The translations under genes and the position numbers were made by a program. From NCBI GenBank assembly GCA_030040395.1, contig JASHTU010000441.1:1-19944 (forward strand): 19,944 bases of DNA, written 5' to 3'. The notes beneath the pieces were generated by a model. That model saw only the letters and a program-made list of their open reading frames with translations, had not been told where the DNA came from and did no database searches. This stretch comes from Acidobacteriaceae bacterium. Its GTDB lineage: Bacteria; Acidobacteriota; Terriglobia; Terriglobales; Acidobacteriaceae. This document shows, one piece after another, positions 1-6,202 of this stretch (positions within the stretch are counted from its first letter, which is position 1; each line of letters opens with the position of its first letter).

Positions 1-197
1 GTGGCGATGGTGATGCCCCGCTCCCGCTCCTCGGGCGCGTTGTCGATCGAATCGAACGAACGGAACACAATCTTCGGGTTGTGCTTCTGCAACACCTTGG
101 TGATGGCCGCCGTCAGCGTGGTCTTGCCGTGATCGATGTGACCGATCGTGCCTACATTCACGTGCGGCTTGCTGCGATCAAATTTTTCCTTCGCCAT
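1..197 (-). CDS. tuf: Elongation factor Tu, N-terminal part (cut by window edge)
   Basis: EF-Tu delivers aminoacyl-tRNA to the ribosome as a GTPase in the cytoplasm. Only the first 65 codons are in the window. Read on the minus strand from the ATG at 197-195, the protein starts [20 protein letters not shown]. It carries the P-loop [10 protein letters not shown] and the switch I region ending in EERERGITI, which are diagnostic for bacterial EF-Tu. A weak AAAGGG Shine-Dalgarno-like match lies at 211-216, 13 nt from the start, longer than ideal. It is the last gene seen of the rpsL-rpsG-fusA-tuf series and follows fusA after 190 bp. EF-Tu genes are often duplicated in genomes; whether this is tufA or tufB cannot be told here. 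Confidence 0.97.
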   Translation of the reverse strand, partial: MAKEKFDRSKPHVNVGTIGHIDHGKTTLTAAITKVLQKHNPKIVFRSFDSIDNAPEERERGITIA

Positions 198-360
198 AAA
201 AGTTTTGAATCCCTTTCATCGCTTGTACTGCCTGTTACCACCAGGGGCGCCGGCGATCCGGCTCCAGCCCCACAAAACCGGTGAATCCGTGAACCGTGCT
301 CAGCGATTGGTTCCCATCATCTTCCACCGGCCCGTATCAACTCATCCTGTCGACGTCCTA

Positions 361-384
361 ACTGACCACCGATCACTGACCACT
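361..384. repeat. ACTGACCACTG-type short intergenic repeat between fusA and tuf
   Basis: ACTGACCAC (361-369) recurs as ACTGACCACTG (374-384), a few bases after the fusA stop codon. The same motif in the other orientation (CAGTGATCAGTGGCCAGT) recurs in the rpsG-fusA spacer at 2513-2544 and 2580-2608. These look like degenerate copies of one low-complexity repeat family confined to spacers. Confidence 0.6.
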
Positions 385-387
385 GCT

Positions 388-2469
388 TTACTTTCCTTGC
401 GCGCGGCCGATGATTTCGTCGGCGATCATGCGCGGCGCCTCTTCGTAGCGCGCAAACTGCATCGAATACGACGCCCGTCCCTGCGTGGAGGAGCGAATGT
501 CGTTCACATATCCGAACATCTCCTTGAGGGGCACGATGGCCTTGATCACCTGCGATCCGCCAGCGTGTTCCATGCCTTCGATCCGGCCGCGGCGGGAGTT
601 GATATCGCCGATAATCACGCCCATGAACTCCTCGGGCACCGTGACTTCGACCGCCATCACCGGCTCGAGCAGCACCGGTGAGGCCTTTCTGGCTGCTTCC
701 TTGAAGGCGATCGAGCCGGCGAACTTGAAGGCCATTTCGTTCGAGTCCACTTCGTGATAACTGCCGTCGAAGAGCGTGACCTTCACATCCACTACCGGAA
801 AGCCGGCCAGAATGCCCAGTTCCATCGCGCCCTGAACGCCCTGGTCGATGGGCTTGATGTACTCCTTGGGCACCACGCCGCCCTTGATGTCGTTGACGAA
901 TTCGTAGCCGGCGCCGGGCGCGTTGGGCTCGACGCGCAGCTTACAGTGGCCGTAGTTACCCGAGCCGCCGGTCTGGCGGATGTACTTTCCCTCGGCCTCG
1001 GCATGCTTGCGGATGGTTTCGCGGAAGGCCACTTTGGGCTCGCCGACATTGGCTTCGACCTTGTGCTCGCGGCGCATGCGATCCACGAGAATCTCGAGGT
1101 GCAGTTCGCCCATGCCGCTGATGATGGTCTGGCCGGAATCTTCGTCGGTGCGCACCTTGAAGGTTGGGTCCTCGTCGGCCAGCCGCGCCAGGGCGATGCC
1201 CATCTTCTCCTGATCGGCTTTGGTTTTGGGCTCGATGGCGACCGAGATCACGGTGTCGGGAAAGGTGATGGCGCCGAGGGCGATGGGATGGTGCGGATCG
1301 CAGAGCGTGTCGCCGGTTTTCAGGTCCTTCAAGCCCACGCAGGCGCAGATGTCGCCGGCCCAGATCTCGGTCACGTCTTCGCGCTTGTTTGCGTGCATCT
1401 TGACCAGGCGGCCGATGCGATCGGTCTTGCCGGTGCGCGGGTTCAGCACAGTGTCGCCGGTCTTCAATGAGCCGGAATAGACGCGCACAAACGCCAGCTT
1501 GCCGTAAGGGTCGTTGATGATCTTGAAGCCCAGCGCCGAGAGCGGCTCGTTGTCGTCGGGCTTGCGGGCGAGGATCTTGCCGGGATGGCGGGGGTCAATG
1601 CCTTCGACGGGAGGCTTATCGAGTGGGCTGGGCAGATAATCGACGACCGCGTCGAGCAGGGTCTGGACGCCCTTGTTTTTGAACGCCGAGCCGCAAATGA
1701 CGGGGAAAACCTTGAGGTCGATGGCGGCCTGGCGGATGCCGGCCTTCAGTTCTTCGATGGAGGGGGTTTCGCCTTCGAGGAATTTCTCGAGCAGCAAGTC
1801 GTCGTTCTCGGCGATGACCTCGATCAACTGCATGCGGAAAGCCTCGGCCTTCTTTTGCAGCTCGACGGGAATGGGCTCGACGGTGAACTGCGCACCCAGC
1901 GTCTCATCCTGCCAGACGATGGCCTTCATCTCAATGAGGTCGACGACCCCCCTGAAGTTGGCCTCTGCGCCCACGGGAATCTGCAACGCCACGGGCCGCG
2001 CGCCCAGGCGCTTGCGGATGGTTTCGAGCACGTGCTCGAAATCGGCCCCGTTCTTGTCCATCTTGTTGACGAAGCAGATGCGCGGGACCTTGTACTTGTC
2101 GCCCTGCCGCCACACGGTCTCGGTTTGCGGCTGCACGCCGGCCACGGAGTCAAAGACCGCAACCGCGCCGTCGAGCACGCGCAGGCTGCGCTCAACCTCA
2201 GCGGTAAAGTCCACGTGGCCGGGGGTGTCAATGATATTGATGCGTTCGTCGCGCCACATGCAGGTGGTGGCGGCGGAAGTAATCGTAATGCCGCGCTCCT
2301 GCTCCTGTTCCATGTAATCCATGGTCGCCGTGCCTTCATGCACTTCGCCGAGGCGGTGCGTGATGCCGGTGTAAAACAGGATGCGCTCTGTCGCTGTCGT
2401 CTTTCCGGCGTCGATATGCGCCATGATGCCGATGTTCCGGCAACGATGCAGCGGTATAGTGCGTGCCAC
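388..2469 (-). CDS. fusA: Elongation factor G
   Basis: EF-G is the translocation GTPase of the ribosome. The protein has the normal family length (693 residues from the chosen start). It shows the P-loop AHIDAGKTT (residues 17-25), DTPGH (81-85), NKMD (135-138) and the full set of downstream domains, including domain IV with [14 protein letters not shown] place the start at the GTG at 2469-2467. This gives [14 protein letters not shown], matching the usual EF-G beginning, and puts an AAAGGA Shine-Dalgarno (2477-2482) exactly 7 nt upstream. The in-frame TTG two codons earlier (2475) would sit only 1 nt from that site. It is the third gene of the str operon, 145 bp downstream of rpsG, with a repeat-filled spacer. 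No damage is seen. Confidence 0.98.
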   Translation of the reverse strand: MARTIPLHRCRNIGIMAHIDAGKTTATERILFYTGITHRLGEVHEGTATMDYMEQEQERGITITSAATTCMWRDERINIIDTPGHVDFTAEVERSLRVLDGAVAVFDSVAGVQPQTETVWRQGDKYKVPRICFVNKMDKNGADFEHVLETIRKRLGARPVALQIPVGAEANFRGVVDLIEMKAIVWQDETLGAQFTVEPIPVELQKKAEAFRMQLIEVIAENDDLLLEKFLEGETPSIEELKAGIRQAAIDLKVFPVICGSAFKNKGVQTLLDAVVDYLPSPLDKPPVEGIDPRHPGKILARKPDDNEPLSALGFKIINDPYGKLAFVRVYSGSLKTGDTVLNPRTGKTDRIGRLVKMHANKREDVTEIWAGDICACVGLKDLKTGDTLCDPHHPIALGAITFPDTVISVAIEPKTKADQEKMGIALARLADEDPTFKVRTDEDSGQTIISGMGELHLEILVDRMRREHKVEANVGEPKVAFRETIRKHAEAEGKYIRQTGGSGNYGHCKLRVEPNAPGAGYEFVNDIKGGVVPKEYIKPIDQGVQGAMELGILAGFPVVDVKVTLFDGSYHEVDSNEMAFKFAGSIAFKEAARKASPVLLEPVMAVEVTVPEEFMGVIIGDINSRRGRIEGMEHAGGSQVIKAIVPLKEMFGYVNDIRSSTQGRASYSMQFARYEEAPRMIADEIIGRAQGK

Positions 2470-2476
2470 AGCCAAA

Positions 2477-2482
2477 TCCTTT
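2477..2482 (-). promoter_or_regulatory. Ribosome binding site deciding the fusA start
   Basis: AAAGGA on the minus strand lies 7 nt before the GTG at 2469 but only 1 nt before the alternative TTG at 2475, favouring GTG. Confidence 0.65.
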
Positions 2483-2512
2483 GCGGGCGCTTCCTGGCCC
2501 GCGGTTAATTGC

Positions 2513-2544
2513 CAGTGATCAGGGGTCAGTGATCAGTGGCCAGT
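2513..2544. repeat. TGATCAGTG repeat cluster in the rpsG-fusA spacer
   Basis: The stretch contains CAGTGATCA twice, separated by GGGGT, then ends GTGGCCAGT. It belongs to the same motif family as 361-384 and 2580-2608. TGATCA is itself palindromic, so the block can also fold on itself. Confidence 0.65.
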
Positions 2545-2579
2545 AAAATCCCGAATTGCTTGAGGCGCTCGTGAATCAA

Positions 2580-2608
2580 TGATCAGTCTCCACTGATCAC
2601 AGACCACT
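2580..2608. repeat. TGATCAGT inverted repeat downstream of rpsG
   Basis: TGATCAGT (2580-2587), loop CTCC, ACTGATCA (2592-2599) form a perfect 8-bp stem. It is followed by AGACCACT, another motif of the same family. It lies a few bases after the rpsG stop on the minus strand. There is no T-run, so it is not a classical intrinsic terminator; the operon probably reads through it. Confidence 0.65.
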
Positions 2609-2614
2609 CTTCCG

Positions 2615-3088
2615 CTACCAGCGGTAATGGGCGAAGGCCTTGTTGGCCTCGGCCATGCGATGGACGTCTTCCTTCTTCTTCATGGCCGCGCCGCGCCCGT
2701 TAGCCGCGTCCAGCAACTCGTTGGACAGCTTGTCGGTCATGCCCTTCTCGCCCCGGCTGCGCCCATAGGTGATCAGCCAGCGGATGGCCAGCGAGGTGCG
2801 CCGGTCGGGATTGACCTCAATCGGCACCTGGTAGTTGGCGCCGCCCACGCGGCGGGTCTTCACCTCGAGCAGCGGCTTGCAGTTCTCGACCGCCTTCTTA
2901 AAGAGCTTCAGCGCGTCATCGCCGCCGCCTTTTTCCTCCAGGTTCTTCATGGCCTGGTAAAAGATGGCCTGGGCGGTCGACTTCTTACCGCCCCACATCA
3001 TCGAATTCACAAACTTGGTCACCAGCGTCGATGCATAGACCGGATCCGGCGCCACTTCCCGCTTCGCAATGTGTCCTTTTCTCGGCAT
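2615..3088 (-). CDS. rpsG: 30S ribosomal protein S7
   Basis: S7 is a primary 16S rRNA-binding protein that nucleates assembly of the 30S head and lines the E site. The 157-residue protein has the usual bacterial length (about 156). It starts [16 protein letters not shown] and contains typical S7 segments: [35 protein letters not shown], the [10 protein letters not shown] helix and a C-terminal NKAFAHYRW tail. The start ATG (3088-3086) is preceded by GAGG four to five bases away. It is the second gene of the str operon, 129 bp after rpsL. In other bacteria S7 can repress its own operon; no S7 target site can be confirmed here. Confidence 0.98.
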   Translation of the reverse strand: MPRKGHIAKREVAPDPVYASTLVTKFVNSMMWGGKKSTAQAIFYQAMKNLEEKGGGDDALKLFKKAVENCKPLLEVKTRRVGGANYQVPIEVNPDRRTSLAIRWLITYGRSRGEKGMTDKLSNELLDAANGRGAAMKKKEDVHRMAEANKAFAHYRW

Positions 3089-3101
3089 AAATCCTCAAAT
3101 A

Positions 3102-3133
3102 ACAGCTTTTAGCTTCTAGCCTCTGGCTCCTAG
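3102..3133. repeat. AGCTTCTAGC-type intergenic repeat, left arm
   Basis: The stretch is built from CAGCTTTTAGCTTCTAGC followed by CTCTGGCTCCTAG. It is roughly the reverse complement of the block at 3189-3214, so the rpsL-rpsG spacer is an imperfect long inverted repeat with about 55 bp between the arms. Confidence 0.6.
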
Positions 3134-3188
3134 TCCCATCCCCTGCGCGAGGAAACCGTCCCGGCCTGCTCTAACACCATAAGCTTGA

Positions 3189-3214
3189 AGTTAGGAGCTA
3201 GCAGCTAGAAGCTG
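3189..3214. repeat. AGCTAGAAGCT-type intergenic repeat, right arm
   Basis: AGTTAGGAGCTAG then CAGCTAGAAGCTG, just after the rpsL stop on the minus strand. It pairs imperfectly with 3102-3133. The motif is distinct from the TGATCAGTG family in the neighbouring spacers. Confidence 0.6.
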
Positions 3215-3217
3215 CTT

Positions 3218-3607
3218 TCACTTCTTTGCCGCGCCACCCTTGGCGCGCTTGGCTCCATATTTCGACCGGCTTTGGTTGCGGTTCGCCACGCCTACCGAAT
3301 CCAGCGTTCCGCGCACCACGTGATAGCGCACGCCGGGCAGATCCTTGACGCGGCCGCCGCGGATGAGCACGATCGAGTGCTCCTGCAAGTTATGACCGAT
3401 ACCGGGAATGTAGGTGGTGACCTCGATCCCGTTGGTGAGCCGCACACGGGCCACCTTGCGGAGGGCCGAATTCGGTTTCTTTGGGGTTTGGGTATACACG
3501 CGTGTGCACACGCCGCGGCGCTGCGGCGAGGCCTGCAAGGCCGGCGACGCCGTTTTGTAACGGGGGGCGGTGCGCCCTTTGCGGACAAGCTGATTAAACG
3601 TAGGCAA
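3218..3607 (-). CDS. rpsL: 30S ribosomal protein S12
   Basis: S12 sits at the decoding centre of the 30S subunit and controls accuracy. The 129-residue protein has the diagnostic [11 protein letters not shown] (K43 and K44) and [10 protein letters not shown] (K88) loops. These lysines are the classical positions of streptomycin resistance changes and are in the wild-type, sensitive form here. The C-terminus is lysine-rich (RAKGGAAKK). The start codon is TTG at 3607-3605, giving [11 protein letters not shown]. It is supported by a strong AAGGAG (3615-3620) with a 7-nt spacer, and no in-frame ATG fits. It is the first gene of the str operon. A roughly 450-nt leader and a promoter at 4068-4096 lie upstream. 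Confidence 0.97.
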   Translation of the reverse strand: MPTFNQLVRKGRTAPRYKTASPALQASPQRRGVCTRVYTQTPKKPNSALRKVARVRLTNGIEVTTYIPGIGHNLQEHSIVLIRGGRVKDLPGVRYHVVRGTLDSVGVANRNQSRSKYGAKRAKGGAAKK

Positions 3608-4061
3608 ACCGGAACTCCTTGCTGCTTAAGCCGAACTTCTCATTTCGCCAGCCGCGCGCGCCCTTCGGGCCGCTCCGGTCTTGGACGCCCTCTTCGGCCG
3701 TACAAGCGCACAGAAGCCCAACGGTTGCTGCTTCGCGTCTGTCTTCGTTCCAATCTCAGACGAGAATCGGGACGGTGGCTGGTCGTTTGCCCCACAGGTC
3801 GGGCAAAGCCAACTCCGTTTCGCCGTTTCCGGCCCGCATAGCCCTCCAGGTGGGGAACGCGCGGGCACCGATGCGATTTGTCTCTGCACCCATTGACGAA
3901 AATCTGTCACTGGGGCCCCGGCTGCCCTCCGCAAGATGAGAGCACGTTCGAGGGGTTGAACGGTCGGCCAACTTCGCCTGACCTCCGGAGCCGGCCCACC
4001 GGGACCGGTTCCCGTACGCGCCCCGACGCTCCAAACACACAGAGAGCGCGTTCTTGCGAAC
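3608..4061 (-). other. Long str-operon leader (no convincing gene)
   Basis: About 450 nt separate the predicted transcription start from rpsL. Open frames exist on both strands (for example 3626-4096 minus), but none looks like a protein: composition is erratic, no domain is recognisable, and the longest overlaps the promoter. The stretch is GC-rich with several self-complementary patches. It may be a structured 5' untranslated region for operon regulation, or hold remnants of older sequence. I recognise no named leader RNA family. Confidence 0.45.
3615..3620 (-). promoter_or_regulatory. Strong ribosome binding site for the TTG-started rpsL
   Basis: AAGGAG on the minus strand, 7 nt before the TTG start at 3607. 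The strong site probably compensates for the rare start codon. Confidence 0.8.
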
Positions 4062-4067
4062 CTTTTT

Positions 4068-4096
4068 ACCTTAACAGGAAAAGCCCCTGGGGTCAA
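4068..4096 (-). promoter_or_regulatory. Predicted sigma70-type promoter of the str operon
   Basis: On the minus strand TTGACC (4096-4091; five of six consensus bases) is followed by exactly 17 nt and TAAGGT (4073-4068; three of six). The surrounding bases (CCTGTTAAGGTAAAAAGG) are AT-richer than the neighbourhood. Transcription would start near 4061 and run into rpsL. It is the only well-spaced promoter I can see upstream of the operon. Confidence 0.5.
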
Positions 4097-4185
4097 CCCG
4101 ATGCACCCCGCCGGCGGTGATGCCGCCCAGGGTCAGCCCTGTTATTCACCCGGCCTCTCGTTCACCCTGGTTAAGCGCCCCGGGA

Positions 4186-4209
4186 CTTCGGGAAACCCGA
4201 GCCCCGAAG
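4186..4209 (-). terminator. Hairpin just after the lipoprotein gene
   Basis: CTTCGGG (4186-4192) and CCCGAAG (4203-4209) form a perfect 7-bp stem, 5 nt beyond the lipoprotein stop codon on the minus strand. No T-run follows, so it is a weak candidate for 3'-end formation separating this gene from the str promoter. Confidence 0.35.
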
Positions 4210-4214
4210 GCGCG

Positions 4215-4793
4215 TTATTCGATCGATTGCAGCGTCCATTTCCCATCCGCGTAGGTGAAATCGGCCGTGCGTTGGCTCGTGAGTCGGTTGCCGGGCTCGT
4301 GCGCAATATCCTGCAAAGGACCGGGCATTCCGTCTAGGTTCTCGGCTTCGGTGTACTGGACAGTCATACCCCCTGTGCCGTCGCTTTGAACATTGTTCAC
4401 ATTGACGGCCCTGAGATGGTTGGAAACGAGAGTAGTTATGTTCACCGTAAACTGTTTATCAGTGGGACTGTCGGGGCGCCACTGGATCACATCCCCTCCG
4501 CCGGCCAGCTTGACGACCTTTTTTCCATCGGGCGTCAAGGTGAAATCTCCCCAATAGCCGTTCGGATACCTCTTGGTCTCTACCCAGTATTTGTCTAAAA
4601 TGCCCTGGGCCATGCCCGCGTTGCCCAAGATGATAGTGACTGGTTGGGCTGGAGTTGCGTCATACTTGGCCTGAATCTGAGTCCGCGCGTCAGTTGGAGT
4701 CAGGGGCGGGTTCGACTTGCACCCGGCCACCATGAGTCCCGCGCTCAACCAAGCCAAGACTGCCAATCCTCTCATAATCATTGCGCTTTTCAC
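4215..4793 (-). CDS. Putative lipoprotein of unknown function
   Basis: A 192-residue protein with a clear lipoprotein signal peptide: basic start, hydrophobic stretch LAVLAWLSAGLMV, then lipobox VAGC with the acylated cysteine at residue 25. This predicts anchoring in a membrane facing the periplasm. I choose the GTG at 4793 because GGGAGG lies 4 nt upstream; the ATG at 4781 is too far from it, and longer frames back to 4898 would bury the signal peptide. The mature part has a patch KRYPNGYWGDFTLTPDGKK and ends in TADFTYADGKWTLQSIE, a pattern seen in small beta-rich secreted proteins. I do not recognise a family. It lies 174 bp downstream of the nucleoside-hydrolase gene on the same strand. 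A 7-bp hairpin (4814-4836) sits in its leader. Confidence 0.8.
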   Translation of the reverse strand: MKSAMIMRGLAVLAWLSAGLMVAGCKSNPPLTPTDARTQIQAKYDATPAQPVTIILGNAGMAQGILDKYWVETKRYPNGYWGDFTLTPDGKKVVKLAGGGDVIQWRPDSPTDKQFTVNITTLVSNHLRAVNVNNVQSDGTGGMTVQYTEAENLDGMPGPLQDIAHEPGNRLTSQRTADFTYADGKWTLQSIE

Positions 4794-4813
4794 ATTCCCT
4801 CCCTTAACTGGCG

Positions 4814-4836
4814 CGAAGCGGAATCGAATCGCTTCG
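4814..4836 (-). other. Hairpin in the leader of the lipoprotein gene
   Basis: CGAAGCG, 9-nt loop, CGCTTCG form a perfect 7-bp stem about 20 nt before the lipoprotein GTG. It could attenuate read-through from the upstream hydrolase gene or shape the leader. No T-run is seen. Confidence 0.35.
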
Positions 4837-4967
4837 ACCCGCCATTTTTTCTCCATTTCCTCACCACTGTCAATGGACGTCGAAGCGATATGGCCCACAT
4901 GGCGAGGGAATTACCCGCCAAAAGCAGCCAGCCGGCGGTGCGGATCGCTGGTTTCGCTGCGGCGGCC

Positions 4968-5984
4968 TCAGGGCCCGTTTTCCGGGGCAATGCGGCGGAG
5001 CAAGAGCTCGCGAAAACCGGCCTCGTTCGATTGCAGGCAGACCTCAGCGTCAAAAGAAGATGTATCCTTCGCCGGCGCCTCCACGGGAAGCGTGTCCCCT
5101 TTTTTGTCGACCCGCAAGCTCATGGGGGTCACCGGGCACAGTTCCGGCCGGAGAATAAAAGCTACCGTGACTGGATCGAAAAGGGTTGGGATTGGCCGGC
5201 CGGTGGCGGCCGACCACTCCTGGTACAGCAAAGCCAACTGATCGGTAAGGGGCGAGCCGTGGCGCACGACCCCATCGAGCCCCGGCGGCCCGAAGTGGAT
5301 CTGGGTCGAATCGAGCGGCATCATGTAGACCGGAACCCCGGAATCGAGCAGCGCGCGGGCTCCCGCCGGATCGCAGCGAATATTCCATTCGGGCTCGGGA
5401 GGCCGGTGCGCGCCCGTCTTGGCGTCGTCGTAGCCGCGGTAGATGCTGCCACCCATCATCACCACGCGCTTGAGTTCGCGAAAGGTCGCCGGATCGCGCG
5501 CAATGGCCGCCTGCACATTGAAAAGGGGCCCGATGGCGACGAGCGTGATCTGGCCGGGATGAGCGCGGATCTGGTTGAGCAGAAATCCGACCGCATCCGC
5601 GTAGCGGCGCGCCGGCTGCGCGCGGCCGTACTCCGCTTGCGTAAACACGCCCCGATGTTTGGTGTGTACGCCGGCGGCGACGGGAATGTCGGTGCGGCCT
5701 ACCGCTTTCAGATAGCGGTCCAGGAGGCGCGCACGCAGCTTGGTGTCGCCAAACTCAGTGGTGATTCCCAGCAGATGGATCTCGGGACTACGCAGCGCCA
5801 GGGCCACCGCGAAAGCGTCGTCAATGTCGTCGCCGATATCGGTATCGATGATGACGAGTTGGGGCGCCGTGGAGTCCCGATGCGGCGCGGCGGGTGCCTG
5901 TCCGGCCATCCGGGGCCTTGCGGCGGCCGCAACCCCCCCGACAAGGACCGCGGTCAAAATGCGCTTCCAATGCATCAGCCTCAT
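4968..5984 (-). CDS. Exported nucleoside hydrolase (IunH-like) family protein
   Basis: The family hydrolyses the N-glycosidic bond of ribonucleosides, using calcium bound by an N-terminal aspartate cluster. From the ATG at 5984 the 338-residue protein begins with a signal peptide (MHWKRILTAVLVGGVAAAA). This is followed by the aspartate cluster DTDIGDDIDDAFA (D47, D49, D55, D56), the VVMMGGS core strand (175-180), the substrate-loop-like EPEWNIRCDP (around N201) and TLFDPVTVAF (D270). The usual motif at the last site is HDP, so the histidine assigned as general acid in inosine-uridine hydrolases is Phe269 here. This suggests altered specificity or mechanism. The start is uncertain: ATG 5975 has a nearby GAGG, and the frame is open to 6026. 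Export suggests periplasmic scavenging. The lipoprotein gene follows on the same strand. Confidence 0.88.
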   Translation of the reverse strand: MRLMHWKRILTAVLVGGVAAAARPRMAGQAPAAPHRDSTAPQLVIIDTDIGDDIDDAFAVALALRSPEIHLLGITTEFGDTKLRARLLDRYLKAVGRTDIPVAAGVHTKHRGVFTQAEYGRAQPARRYADAVGFLLNQIRAHPGQITLVAIGPLFNVQAAIARDPATFRELKRVVMMGGSIYRGYDDAKTGAHRPPEPEWNIRCDPAGARALLDSGVPVYMMPLDSTQIHFGPPGLDGVVRHGSPLTDQLALLYQEWSAATGRPIPTLFDPVTVAFILRPELCPVTPMSLRVDKKGDTLPVEAPAKDTSSFDAEVCLQSNEAGFRELLLRRIAPENGP

Positions 5985-6202
5985 TCTAAGGCGAAACCAG
6001 AGATCCTGTTCCCTGCCAGCATCCATGCAAGGTCGCCGCTGCGGGCGAGTGTCTCATTCGCCTGGGGATGATCCGCTTTCGAACCGTCCCTTCCGATCCG
6101 GCAGCCAGGCGCGTGGCCCGTCTCGTTTTCCCGGCGGAAGGCTCCGGCTTTGCTATAGCATCAAGCCACTGTTCAAGCTGCTTTTCCCAAGGAACTGCGT
6201 TC

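Noticed and set aside
1585..2508. 307-codon open frame on the plus strand opposite fusA
   Set aside because: It is the antisense shadow of EF-G; the minus-strand product is unmistakable.
3626..4096. 156-codon minus-strand open frame upstream of rpsL
   Set aside because: Erratic composition, no recognisable motif, and its start lies within the predicted promoter.
4644..6071. 475-codon plus-strand open frame
   Set aside because: It runs antisense across the nucleoside-hydrolase and lipoprotein genes, is arginine/histidine-rich, and has no domain.
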